A DNA stretch of 64,000 bases from Punica granatum (taxonomy: Eukaryota; Streptophyta; Magnoliopsida; Myrtales; Lythraceae), in the NCBI RefSeq assembly GCF_007655135.1, contig NC_045131.1:7440001-7504000 (forward strand). The letters run 5' to 3'. Position numbers and translations under genes: made by a program. Below, one piece after another: positions 15,478-27,347 of the stretch. Each line of letters opens with the position of its first letter. Position 1 is the first letter of the stretch. The notes under the pieces are model-generated. The model searched no databases, was not told where the DNA came from, and was given only the letters and a program-made list of their open reading frames with translations.

Positions 15478-16175
15478 CGCCAACTTTGTGTATGAGGGTG
15501 ATCCTTTCCTAGTATTTTCTTTTTTTTATGAAGTGGAGTCCTTCTCCAAAAATGTATATCGCATATTTTAGGTTACTAGTATGACTTTTTGATATCCACG
15601 AAGTTGACAAGTTGGAGTTACGCAGTTACACCGATCCCGACCTTGTTTCATACGGACATGACGTTCTGGAAATATGGTCAGGTATCTTACCATGCTCGAG
15701 CACGACTAGAAGGTTGTACTTGATGACCTGGAAGCCGACTCGAGTTCATTCGCTGACTCTACGGAGAGCCAATTTTAAGTTTTGAGCGAGTTGAGTCAAG
15801 CTTGATACTGTTTGGTGAGGCTATTAAGCCGATTATTGCCTTTCAGTACCATCTCCATATGAATAACGTAACTATTGGTGATATTCAGCCAAAAAATAGA
15901 GAGAGTAGTTATTGGTGAAAAAAACATTAATGGGGCGATTCACGGTTATCAGGTAGCTTCTTATTTATTTATTTAACCGTAGGTTTTCCATTTTGGATTT
16001 TCACTAATGTGCACAATAATTGAGGTTGTTAGGTGGATAGTCATTTTCACTTAGCAAGTTTAGTTATTGATTTTATACATGCCGTGAAGCCTACAATTTT
16101 ACCATTTTCGAGTAAACAATTAATTGACCCCTCTCCACAGCTCGCTACGAAGAAGATTCCTCTTTGCATAAGCCA

Positions 16176-16400
16176 TTAATAAGAATTAATGCATTCCGAT
16201 ATCTTTACCTTATGCAGTGATATCGATATTCAACTATATAATCTTTTGAATTAATAAGAATTAATGCATCGCGATATCTGTATCCCATGCAGTGATATCG
16301 ATATTCAACTATATAATCTTTTGAATTAATAAGAATTAATGCATCGCGATATCTGTATCCCATGCAGTGATATCAATATTCAACTATATAATTCTTTGAA
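16176..16400. repeat. Triplicated 75-bp tandem repeat
   Basis: Three head-to-tail units of exactly 75 bp at 16176-16250, 16251-16325 and 16326-16400. Each starts TTAATAAGAATTAATGCAT and contains ATGCAGTGATATCGATATTC. Units 2 and 3 differ by only a few bases; unit 1 differs from them at about six positions. It lies about 570 bp beyond the STN8 stop codon. Confidence 0.95.
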
Positions 16401-16972
16401 TAAACTTAGTTGATTCAAGTAATTCAACGTTTTTTCCTCTTAAATAAAATTTTCCATAGAAGCCCTTCGAACTGAGTACGAGATAAGATGTGTAAATTCA
16501 TGTGTCACTTGCCATCGCTTTTTGAATACTGATACAAGAGGAGTCCCATTTCTACGACCGGTCTCTATATATTCGAAACAAGTGATGGCATGCATATATG
16601 AGTGCATGGTAGAAGTTTCTCTGCCGCACGCTAAGCCTCATTCGTCCAAAATTGCCCATGCATTCTGCGATAAATTACAACTCCGGCCATTGTTCTTATC
16701 CTTTGCATATGCTGCTTCAATTGGATACATAGTCTAGCGGGTTCATAAGACCATGGGAAATTGCCCATGTAGTTAAGCAAATGCAGACACAGAATTCTCC
16801 GATGCATTATCGAGGTATTCACTGATCCTGCGTGGCCACATTCTGTACATTATGAGTTGGAGTTCTCCGATTTTTTACTCATGAGTCGGGTTCTCCGATT
16901 TTTACCAAAAAATTGAATGTTCAAGCAATGGCCAAAAAAGAAAGATATTTACTCGCAATCACGAGCAGCATC

Positions 16973-19542
16973 TTATTTTGTGAAGCTCAACTTTGAGAGC
17001 ACTGCAGCTGCCTGATCGCCACCCAGTAGAAAATACGGGTGCCTAAGTGCAGCAGCAGCCGATAATCTTCCCCTTCTCAGGAAACCCCTCTCGGAGATAA
17101 GCTTAGTTGCCAAATCCCATCCCCTGCCAGAATCGAGCTCGAGAATTGTTAGGTCAGGTCTCAGTCTAGTGGACTTTCTCCACTCGTCCAGGTCGTATCC
17201 GGCCAATCTTATCTCGGTGTTGAAGTTCTTTAAGCCTGCCGTGGAACGCAAAGTTGGGATTGCCATTTGGAGCAAGACTATCCCCGCCGAATACATGTCG
17301 AACAGATCGGGACTGTTTAGCTGCCACCCAAAATAATCATATGGGAACAGTTTGTTATAAATTGTAAGCAGCAAAATAAACTAGTAACAGAAAGTTCCAG
17401 AAACTTGCTAATGATACTGTCGCAAACACGAGACATAGTTCTTAGCATCAGATCAAGCTTTCAAGAGACGGCCGACACATTGAAGGAAAAAATGAATGAA
17501 CTCGAAAGATCCGAATTCAAAATACCGAGTATATTTTCTTGTCGACAACAACTGATTTTTCCCCCTTTTCTTTCAAATGTAACCAAAGACTTTTTCTTGC
17601 AAAATGTGATGAGATCTATGAAGAGTAACGCTCTGGTTTGTCTTAAACGAACTCAATGAAACACACAAGATTTTCTTTTTGTTTCAGAATTCACAAAGCA
17701 AAGGTGGTAATTAGCTGCTATACCTGCCACAGAATAGGAGAAAGAAATGCCGCTATTGGCTCAGGAGGCGGGCTAGGTGTCTCTTCCGGAAGCACGTACA
17801 GTTCGGGCGGGCAATAGTCGGGATCAAGCAAAGTACGATTTGGAATATAGTTTTTCCCGATTCGGAGATCTGTGGCTGCCCCGAAGTCAATGAGCTTAAT
17901 TTGCCCCTTCTTTGTGACGACCAAATTGGCAGGCTTCACATCCCGATGAACAATTCCTGTGGCATGGATCTTCTTAAGGGAAGTGATGATCTGACGCATA
18001 ATCTGCTTGATGATCAGTGCATTCCGCTCAACCGAGTCCACTCCTTGCAGGACTCGTCCAAACATGATCGACTCTAAGTTTAATGGGAAATTGCGGTCTT
18101 TCATGTAATCAGCAAGGTCCAGATCTCCCTAACAGGAACATTGTCTCTAATTAAGATGGAAACTTCAAAAGCAGCAAAAAGTTCTTGCTTGATGCAGATA
18201 TGTGTCACATAGGAAGTTTCAGTTGGGGTAACTTGGAAAAAAATACCTCATATTTCCAAACAAGCCACTTCCCGCCCTTGGTGAACTGCGAGTTTGTCAT
18301 GTCAGCAACAAAACTTCCAAGAAACTCAGCACAGGTCTCAGGTGCTGCCCTTGAAAGCCGGTAATTGAACCACTCCTCAAAATCTCCACATTCTTCCGCA
18401 CCTTGGACTCCGACCTTCACCTACACCATAAGTGCAGATAAGAAGCAGAAATCATTCACTTGTACGCTGCAAACAATAGGCAAGCATGAATCAGTAGGTC
18501 CAATTGCAGAATCAGTTGACCAACATGAGCTTCATCTATCGGGAAACTTTACCGCTTTACCCGAAACAGAAGCTGCACAATACGAACCCGTCCATCTTAC
18601 CCAACCATTTCCAAAGATAAGCCGTATTGCAAAAGAATATGGCTAGTGCTCCTCCAGTTGCTGAGCTCATGAGAAGCATCCTAAGCACTCTTTTCAAATT
18701 GGCACTTGATATTTCTTAAACCACTCCGTGATGAAAAAAATTCTACTATCAACCAACTTGTCAACAATATGTTACTGAAAGCACAATATGCAAGTCTCGG
18801 GAAACCCGGAATGGCAGAGTATTCCCAAGAATGAACAATCATTGCCCAGGATTTCCTATTAAGATTTTAATTATCACACTGGTCATTTTCCTAATATAGA
18901 GACAGATTAAACAAATTGAACAGCAAGAATCAAGGAAATCCGGTGCCCGCCTACCTTCTTCAATATGACCTTCTGCTTGAACCTCTCATCAAACTCAATG
19001 CCCTTCTTCCTCCCTCCTCGTCCCGAAGGCCGCATCTGCACCTTCTCCTCGGGCCTCACGTTCTTCGGCACAATGACCCCAGAGTACACCACCCCGAAGG
19101 ACCCTTCTCCAAGCCGGTCCCCGATCAGGAAATCGCTCCTCTTCAAGCTCCTCCGCCCGGTCAGGCTATCTAGGACCACCTGCAGTGGCGCAAAGACATA
19201 CGCGTCGATCGCCCCGACCAGCACCCCAGGCCTTGCTGTCAGGTAGACCCACGTCAGCCCTCCGACCACGAGGAACCCCCATCTCTGGACGTCCGGCAGG
19301 TCCTCTGTGAGCCTCTGGAATTGGGCGAGCCCGGTCTGGATGACGGGGAGATGTGACACCGACTCCCCGTCGAGAATGTCCGATATGCCAATGCCGCCGG
19401 GGAAGACGTTGCATTTCAAGCTGAGGGGGTGGAAGCTATTGGGCGGCCTGATGGGGCCAGGGAAGAGGAAGTTCTTGGGGTTATGCTGCTGTGCGTGGAT
19501 GAGTGCAGCTCTTGCAGTGGGGAAGAAGGACAGAGACGCCAT
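16973..19542 (-). CDS. STN8: Thylakoid protein kinase STN8, chloroplast precursor
   Basis: Exons on the minus strand 19542-18955, 18420-18247, 18128-17724 and 17320-16973 total 1515 bp, 504 aa; Arabidopsis STN8 is about 495 aa. The N-terminus (about 45 aa) is a Ser/Pro-rich transit peptide. A hydrophobic segment at about 88-110 anchors the protein in the thylakoid. The kinase domain has GEGSFGVVYSG (144-154), HRDVKPAN with Asp317, and DFG at 335-337. The signature FGRVLQG and the C-terminus DQAAAVLSKLSF match STN8 rather than STN7, which has a longer C-terminal tail. STN8 phosphorylates photosystem II core proteins in a light-dependent manner. All junctions are GT-AG. The gene shares a short promoter with the divergent PRC-barrel gene. 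Confidence 0.95.
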
Positions 19543-19956
19543 GGATGCTCTGTCTAGCTTGCTTCGCTATGCCCAACTGACAGGTCTGTTGTTTTTTGCA
19601 GAGGTTGAACTTTTGCCACGTGGCGGGTCCTTGGTTTATCCTCTGAGTAAGGAGTATATGGTGAACAAAGCAAGCTGCAGAATCAGGGGTGCCCATGAAT
19701 AGTAAATAAAAAGTTTGGGGGATAATTCATAAATTCAAGTAGTAGTGGGGAACAGTAAAAAGTCAAAACAAAGTCAAATAGTCTAGATGGCTGCCACGTC
19801 ATATTATCCTCTTCGTCGATGATGGAGCGCCCGCCATGTCTGACGTCTCTTCACTGTCAGCCATGGCGGAGAATCCTCAGAGAGAGGCATGATTTTGCTG
19901 CGTCTTCTTCTTCTTCTTCTTCAGTGCAGCTGAAGCTTCGAGCTTGAGGTCCTACT
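19543..19956. promoter_or_regulatory. Bidirectional promoter with G-box and ACGT elements
   Basis: Only 414 bp separate the ATGs of two divergent genes for chloroplast proteins. The interval contains a perfect palindromic G-box, GCCACGTGGC, at 19615-19624, a second ACGT element GCCACGTCAT at 19793-19802, and TGACGTC at 19841-19847. G-boxes bind bZIP and bHLH factors such as HY5 and PIFs. Joint light control of both genes is an inference. Confidence 0.6.
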
Positions 19957-22287
19957 ATGTCGGACTGCGTTTCCTCGTCCCCTCTGTCAATCTCCATCAC
20001 TCGGCAGCTGGGGATTAACTCTGCCTCCAGTCGCATTCTCACGGCCTCTCCACGCGGGCATTCCCAGAACGGGATAAGCTACCCAAAGCTATCTTCATAT
20101 CGCAGATGGTCTATTATCCCGTCCGCAGGTGGTGCAGCGAAGAGGAGCTCGGCGGACGGATCGTACAGCGAGCTAGGGTTCAAGACCGACGACCCCGGAG
20201 GTGGGAGTTTCCGCTCGGGAACGAAACCTAATTTGGGCTCGGAAGAGCGGGGCAGGGCCGCTGCAGATGGCGAGGAGAAGGCCAGTGGGACATTGCCGCT
20301 GAGAAACGCGGAGGATGGGGATTTGGTTCAGGTCGAAGGGAAGGGAAACGGAGAGGCGAAGATGGGGAAAGGGAGGCAGGTGATGAGGAGATCGAGCTTG
20401 ATGGCGAAGCAAGTGATTAGCATGAGCTCTGCTCTCAGCTTGGGTTTTGTCTCCCAGCTCTGGGTGGACACTGCCACTGTGAGTGAGATTTTTCTTATCT
20501 TTGAAGCTCGGAGCAAATTGGTTATTCGGGAAAAATCATCTCTTTTCGAGAGTTTAGCTCGGGTTTTGGATTTGGTTTATCTGCTAAAACTGGAAAAGTG
20601 TGGTCTGTTAAAAAGAGAGATGTCGGCAGGAATTAGTTCCGTTTGAGCTCGTCCAAATTGCAAGCTATGATCAATGTTGATTGTTTTCTCAAGCTATATT
20701 TGATTAGAGCTGTGTGAAGCCATTATAATTATTGCCGGAGCTGTCATGATTCGTGCTGTAAACCGTTGTTAGTTTAGCTATTTATTCTCTTACAGCAGTT
20801 TCACCGACTGCAAAGAAATGTGATATGGTTTAATGAGTCTATTCTTCATTCAGTGGATGGTCGTGATCGTAGAAGTGAGATCGAATTTGCTTTCTGGTGA
20901 ATCAGAACGGTTTCTTCTGGAGGAAATTTGCCAGGTTCCTTTTAATTGCTTGTTCCTTGTCTGCATTGCTTTTTCGCTGGATTGGGATTATGGACATCTC
21001 ATCTTCTGCCACCGTTCATTGGAATTTCGAGCTTGTCAATGTTCATTGCCTCCAGAGAATGTTCACCCAATAATCGTGATTTGGTATCTTGACCACAATT
21101 ATTGTTGCTTGCAGGTTGGTGATGTTGTGCTCGTTGAGAATGAGAATGTATTGGAGAATGAACTGAAAATGCTTGGACTGGAGACGCTGGTACATCTTCT
21201 GCTCTGCTCGTTGCTAATACAAGAATTGCTTGTTGTCAAATGGAGAATGCAATTCCAGTTATTCTGGTCACACCTCATGCCCACCCTAGGATTTCTGTTC
21301 CCTTCGTTATTTGTTTATTGTGGAGATTACTAGTCGGATCCCCTGAATAAACTATTATGTAAATTCATAGTCATCAGACATTGTACATGGCTAAATTTTG
21401 ATTGCATTTCTCGGCTTCTAGGCAAAGAAAGTAGGTGGTCGGGTCTAAACTTGGTTTTATCTGGACACTTGAAATGACTCTTTTTGAGTGTGATCATTTG
21501 GTAGTTTTTGCTCGTGATTGAGAGCCTGAGATGCGAGTATATTCATTCATGAATGGAACTACTTTTTGTTAGGTAGGATATGAAGTTGTAACTCCGGGTA
21601 GGCGAACGATTGGCAAGGTGAGTTCAAATCATCCAGCAAACGCCTCATGTTCCAGTGTTTTACCATCACGTACTAATTAATCTCTTCTTTACATATCTCC
21701 AGGTTCGGGGATATACGTTCAACATTAATTCAGGAGCAGTTGAATCGCTTGAGCTGGACTCATTTGGAATTTCAATCATTCCCTCGAGTCTGGTAGGTGA
21801 ATTGAAATTTTGACTAGAAAAAGCATTTCTAGATTTGGCATCTTCTCTGTTGAATTGACTTATAAAATGCTTATATGATACGATGGATGCTATTCATTAC
21901 TCCAGGTGAGTACCTATGCTTTATTTCTCCAGGATGTACTCGAAGTAGCTTCTGACCGAGTAGTTGTGCACGAAGCCGCAGCTTCACGAATACAAAGGCT
22001 GACAAAGGTACGCTTCGAGCTTAATCATACCCGTCAATCATGTCTTTCCCTTCCAGTGGCGTGGTTGATTCGGTTTTCTTATCGAATCATGCTTGCATAT
22101 GCAGGGTTTGTGGGATAATCAGAAGAAAGTGAGGACCATGGATGAATTTGATGAATATTCTGATTTCGAAAAGCCAGAAAGGTCATCAAAGGGTAGGTCT
22201 ACACGAAGAGGCTTCAGCAGTCGGAAATTTCATCCTACAGTTGGAGAAACTGAGGATGACTGGGATCTTCCGATGGACTTCTTGTGA
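19957..22287 (+). CDS. PRC-barrel-like chloroplast protein
   Basis: Exons 19957-20478, 21115-21189, 21573-21617, 21703-21792, 21906-22007 and 22105-22287 join to 1017 bp, 338 aa. The first about 60 residues are Ser/Arg-rich without acidic residues, typical of a plastid transit peptide. A low-complexity hydrophilic linker follows. Residues about 175-285 form a beta-rich region (VGDVVLVENENVL, VGYEVVTPGRRTIGKVRGYT, FGISIIPSSLV) of the PRC-barrel type. The acidic C-terminus ends DDWDLPMDFL. PRC-barrel modules occur in photosynthetic reaction centre H subunits and in RimM-like RNA-processing proteins. The plant protein is largely uncharacterised, so I give no specific function. All six exons are in phase with GT-AG junctions. 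Confidence 0.8.
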
Positions 22288-22856
22288 ACATTCATGTAAA
22301 TTTGATCTGCTCGGCTCAATTTTCCGGACTTGCCGATAAACACCTTGTACAGATTGTTTGTGGTGGAGTGCTTGTTTGTGTTGCATAAAGGTTCTGGGTT
22401 TAACATGGTTATTAATCGCATCATTCCACCCTTATCCATCCTATCCGAAATATGCCAGACCACTGCAACATCTCAATTGGGTCATGACCTAATAGCAAAG
22501 CATCGAAATGAGTCGGTCAAGTATGACTCAACTGCATTCACAGCTCTATGATGGGCCACGACAGAGCTGATGTTCGGTCGGTCTCGTGAATTGGCAATAC
22601 TACGTACGGCGGAACATCGGAGAACGACTGGCGGCCATGAGCAAACCTCGGAGCGAGATGGAGCGGGTCCGGTCGGTGTCATGGGGACATAGGAAAAGCA
22701 AAAGGGAAAAGAAGAAAAAAACAAATTCCTTAGTTTATTCAAAGTAGCCGTTTCCGCCTGTCTCCATTTAAATTCAAACCTCTCAGAGGCCAATTTTTTA
22801 TACTCTCTCCTACGTCTCATTCGAGCGCACAGTACAGACAGATTCCACTTCACATT
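22288..22856 (+). promoter_or_regulatory. Spacer and promoter of the KEN-box coiled-coil gene
   Basis: The stretch contains the 3'-UTR of the PRC-barrel gene and the promoter of the next gene. On the minus strand at 22744-22751 there is AACGGCTA, matching the AACGGYYA core of the plant M-phase-specific activator element bound by three-repeat MYB factors. The upstream YCY of the full element is not present. Pyrimidine-rich leader sequence lies at about 22755-22850. Confidence 0.35.
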
Positions 22857-23953
22857 ATGCATATGCCTCAGCCTCAGTGTAGAGCTCCCGCAGCCGAGAA
22901 GCTCCGGCCGAGCTCCGGCCGGAAGCCTCTCCAGCCGAGGAACTCTCCGGCTACTCCGATCCCCGTGCTCCCTAGATCCAAGCCAAAGGGGGACCTTATC
23001 GAGATCTACTCCGCAACCGAATCGAACAAGGAGAACCTCGTCCTCGCCAGTCCCATTCCAGCTTCTCCGGCCAAGGTCGAGCCCATCCTCGACTCCTCGC
23101 TCGCGGAGGAGCTCAGCGCTGTGAAGAAGAAGCTCGAGAGGCTGAGGTTGGACCGGGAGAAGACCGAGCAGACGTTGAGGGAGCGGGATACGTTCCTGGA
23201 GGCGCAGATGAAGGAGATCGAGAGGAGAGGGGAAGTCCAGAAGACGCTCGAGATCGAGGTCGACCGGTTGTACAGGCTGAAGCAGCTGCATATATCGTGC
23301 ATGGTACGTATTGACAGAGCTGATAAAATGAAATCAAGTGCCCCATTCCATGTTGTGAATCTTGAATTTTCGGGAACCTTTGCTCATTGCTGATTGCATA
23401 TTTCGTTGTTTCGGGAATCAGAGGGTGTCTCCGATTCGATCATTGAGGGAGAAGCAGCAACATAAGAGAACTACCGAACTGCAGCCGGTCTCGTTTTCAT
23501 TCTCCCAGGTATAGAAAAACAGATTTCTACAGTTTTCTATGTTCATGTTGGATAGAAAATGAATCAAAGAACGGAAACTTGACCAAGGGAACATAAGGGA
23601 ACTTCTTGTTTCCAGGCGTTTTCTCGTTTTTTCCAGCTAAAATCAGATGAAAAACCACCGAAAATGTGAAAACATGCTATGATGAACTAAAATATGAAAC
23701 CCCATTCTGGGAACAGAAAATTCAAAAGTGGAAAATTCTCCAATTATAAAAAAATGGGAAATTTTTTCTTCATTAATTATTTTCTCCATTTTTCTTTTGT
23801 GGGCAAGTGATTGATTTTATTCTTCTCTTGTATTTCAAATTTTTTAAGGAATTGAAATCTGAAGAAATGGAGGAATCTGTGGGCGAGACAGCGAGGGAGG
23901 CAGAGGCAGACAGTCCCTGTTCTATTTCTTCAGAATCACTCATCGAGAAATGA
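22857..23953 (+). CDS. Uncharacterised plant coiled-coil protein with KEN box
   Basis: Exons 22857-23303, 23422-23508 and 23849-23953 total 639 bp, 212 aa. Residues 1-45 are Pro/Arg/Ser-rich with several SP or TP sites. KEN at 58-60 (in ESNKENLV) matches the APC/C degron, and SPIPASP follows. Residues about 81-142 form a highly charged coiled coil (LSAVKKKLERLRLDREKTEQ). The second exon encodes RVSPIRSLREK, then FSFSQELKSEEM; the tail ends SISSESLIEK. I recognise it as a conserved plant family but know no assigned function. An upstream in-frame alternative start at residue 3 would change little. Nucleus or cytosol is likely, as there is no targeting peptide. Splice sites are clean GT-AG. Confidence 0.72.
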
Positions 23954-24698
23954 AGAATTGTCTCTCTTTCTGTCTCTACCTCTGTCTAATTTTACTTGTC
24001 TTTTTTTTTTTTTCCTTGGGATAATGTTCCAAAGAAAATTATAATGTCTCATTGTAATTTCGGGCTCAGAATGAAATGAGAATTTTTTTTTAGAAATAAA
24101 GAATGCTGCAATCATTTTATTCTCTTATTCTTGAATTACATCATACGTTAATCTTCATTAGATTAGAATCATGGGTGATTCTGAAGGAGGCCCAAGTTCA
24201 TCGAAAGATCTATACTAATATTGCAACCGATTCGGTAGCTTTCTGAGTCAAGAACATGCATTCGATGGATCAAATATGCTGAATATTAATTGAGAGAAGG
24301 AAAAAAAATCGAAACTTTAATTAGATCATAATAGTTCATAAAGTTTTTCTTTATTTATGTAGATCTAGTTAGTTAGAATCAATATAATGATTGGATTAGC
24401 AAATGATGAATGAATGTGTATACAGTGAACTAATTTAAGATCTCTAGATGTTATATTTCAATGTTTTGGATTGGGATACATGAACTCACTGATTTGATGG
24501 TTAGTCAATTTCATGAGATTGTTAACCTATTCCAATAATGTAAAAAAAAAAAAAAAATTGTAACAGTAAAAAGATAATTTGAATGTTTCTCTTCCAAGGA
24601 AAGCAAGAGATAATTTGAGTCGAGAGTATGCAACCAACTAGTAATGAGAATACGGGGCTACATCAATACATTTTGGGAAAAGTATAAAAACTCTTCTT

Positions 24699-25236
24699 AT
24701 CATTTGAGCTTGAAACAAATTGGATCTGTGATTTTTTTTAGAAACAAATAATACCATGTGATTCACTTCGTGAGACATAATGAACCTTACAGTTAATTTT
24801 TTTAATCACTTTTGGTCCTCAAACTTTTCTTTTTGTATTATTACCCTCAAACTTTCATTTTGTTTTTGTAATTTGATCCTAAAATTCGAAAAAAAAAAGA
24901 GGGGGAGGGGCTTGGGCCGTCGATCGGCGACCTAGACCTCACCACCGAGATTGTGGACACCCACAGAGGATGTCGAAAACCTCGAGGGTGGGGTTGGGGT
25001 CGCTGACCGACGGCCCCAGCCACTTTCTTTTTTCTTTTTCTTTTTTTCGAATTTTAGGATCAAATTGAAAAAAAATTAAAAATTTTGAGGGTAATAATGA
25101 CAAAAAGAAAAGTTTGAGGACAAAAAATGACTAAAAAATCAACTGTGAGGTTCATTATGTCTTAAGAAGTGAATCACATTGTGTTATTTATCCCTAAAAA
25201 TATTACATGGTCCAATTTGTCTCAAACTCAAATCAT
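24699..25236. mobile_element. Foldback element A (long terminal inverted repeats)
   Basis: The left arm from about 24699 and the right arm ending about 25236 are inverted copies of roughly 190-200 bp. Matching anchors are ATGTGATTCACTTCGTGAGA on the left versus the reverse complement of the right arm, TGTGATTCACTTCTTAAGAC, and CCTCAAACTTTTCTTTTTGT in both. The unique centre (about 24900-25025) is GC-rich and itself symmetrical: GGGCCGTCGATCGG on one side, CCGACGGCCCC on the other. No transposase is encoded. The same architecture recurs at 39.5, 53.6 and 57.2 kb. Confidence 0.8.
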
Positions 25237-25983
25237 AATGAGATTTTTTTACTTTTTTCCATACATTTTTATTGGGAGAGAAATTCAAGATTAAAATACT
25301 TCGTCCCTCATTTGAGACAGGAAATTTATAAAAGAATGGACTTTGCTTATTTTAAGAGGAGAGATTTTCGTCCGGATAAAACATTTTTCTTGGAATGCGA
25401 CCAGCATGGAGTAGATGTCCCATCGATAAGATATTTGAAATTTTCTTAACAGATGACAACTGGCCAATAATTCCTTTCTATAGAGTTCAAAAACTATATC
25501 CAGCAAAAAATAGAGTTCAAAAACTAAGCTTTAGTTTCAAAATGTGATATGATCTGTATATATATATATATATATATTATACCAAATAATAAGTGCTAGT
25601 AGTAAATACTATTAATATTTTTAAAATAAATATTCCAGTTGATCTACATAAACAATAAATAAGTATATTATACAACAAATAAGCTCATATTATATGTACG
25701 ATTCTACGTATAGAATTAAAATATTGATGATTTAAAGTCACTTGTTTTTATCAAATATTGTCAAAGAGATTTTAATTAAGTATCATAAATGCGATTGTCG
25801 TAGAATATTATTTTTAAAAACATTAATTTATTCCATAGACATTATTAAAACATTAAATTCACTAAATTGGTGAACTTGTATTGATATAAAAAGATAGTGA
25901 TTTGCGGTGCAATCTCCCTACAAAAGAAGATATAAATCGAAATAATAATTCACATATATAAAATTATATCTCACCCTATAAAA

Positions 25984-26066
25984 TGATGACATAATAGTAA
26001 ATGTCTCTGTTAAATAGGGATAGAATAGTCAATGATGATAGAATAGTAAATGTCTCTGTTATATAG
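25984..26066. repeat. Short tandem duplication (50-bp period)
   Basis: GATGACATAATAGTAAATGT and GATGATAGAATAGTAAATGT, each followed by CTCTGTTAWATAG, begin 50 bp apart. Both copies are in AT-rich gene-free DNA. No function is evident. Confidence 0.6.
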
Positions 26067-26676
26067 AAGTTGAATTATTGTAATTCAAAAAAATATATCT
26101 AGAAGAAATATTAAAAAAGTATTCTTATCACTTTGTTATTTTATAAGCAATTACTATTTTATCGTTAAATAAATATAGATAATTTTAAAGAAATTAACAA
26201 TTATTAAAGTTTATTTATTTAATTTTAATAATCATCATTAACCTTATTAAATTAAATTAAATCTCCCATCAAAGTGATTACTCATTTTATCTAAAATTAT
26301 TCAAATTTATAAAACTTAATTTATGAAATATGCTTGAGAAAAAAAGGCAATTGAGAAAATATAATGTTAGAATTATATAGACTCTGATTATTAATCTTTC
26401 TTTCATTAACTAAAAACTACCAATTCTATATTTCTGCGATTTTATAATTATTTTCTTATAAATTGAATTAATAATTGAGATCATGACTGTAAAATAATTT
26501 ACATGAATTATTTACTTATGAGCTCTAAAATTAAAATTATCTAGCGTGTAAAACATAAATTGATAATGTTAGAATTATCGTATTAAAGTTTATATTGTGT
26601 AAAAACATATAAATCAATATTAATAATTATGTTAATATCTAACATTTCATAATGAATTTACATAATAAAATATAAA

Positions 26677-26706
26677 ATCCGTGCAACACAAGGATTTAAT
26701 AGCTAG
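26677..26706 (+). mobile_element. Helitron-like 3' terminus
   Basis: ATCCGTGCAACACAAGGAT can form a short imperfect hairpin and is followed seven bases later by CTAG and then T. Helitrons end in a hairpin about 10 bp before CTRR and insert before T. The CCGTGCAAC hairpin text is the form common in plant Helitrons. The 5' TC terminus was not located and no RepHel helicase is present, so this is at most a non-autonomous remnant. Confidence 0.45.
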
Positions 26707-27311
26707 TTAGTATAAAAGGGAGAGAGTATTAAGAAAGGCATACGGTAATTAACAATTTTCATCAGATTTTAACCTTTTATTGCCTAGCATTGAAAATTAT
26801 ACCAAATGGTTTTATAAAAAAAATAAAAATTCTACCAAGTATCATATAAAATGGAACACTAAAAAATTTTGTCCATAAAAAAATTCTATATAGATTGCAA
26901 AAGTTATTACCTATTTTTTTAATATGTTATTAATAGATAAAACAACTATTCTAAGAATTGTTATATAAATAATATACAATGAACAAATATGAAAATGAAA
27001 TTGAGTACTTTTGTATTATATAAAGTAAGTTGGCTACATTTTGCTATAATTGCCATTAATAAATGTGACAGTTATTCTAAATAGTATTACATAATTAATA
27101 TATAATAAATAAATGTGAAAAATGGATATTGAATAATTTTAATTTGAATATATTCAATTAAACATTTATATAAATTATCAGAAAATCACTACATACATGG
27201 ACGTATGATCATTTAAAAATAATATGAATTTAACCCTTCAAATTAAGAATTTCGAACGGTACTATATTGAAAAAATGTGTAAGATGACATTTGTATATCT
27301 AAATTAAATAC

Positions 27312-27347
<36 letters not shown>

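Larger units (their letters stand above)
12869..16972. other. FERONIA upstream region and AT-rich intergenic DNA
   Basis: 12869-13500 is GC- and GA-rich and is the likely leader and promoter of the receptor kinase on the minus strand; long open frames there are by-products of base composition. From 13700 the sequence becomes very AT-rich and holds only repeats: a diverged direct repeat (14.4-14.8 kb), a MITE (15.0-15.2 kb), a SINE-like element (15.25-15.4 kb), an AT microsatellite and a 75-bp triplication (16.2-16.4 kb). No gene was recognised. Confidence 0.5.

Noticed and set aside
22482..23291. 269-codon minus-strand frame opposite the coiled-coil gene
   Set aside because: It is an antisense shadow of a GC-rich exon; the plus strand gives three in-phase exons with proper splice sites.
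25984..26066. CRISPR-like or satellite array
   Set aside because: There are only two diverged units and the host is a plant; this is a local duplication.
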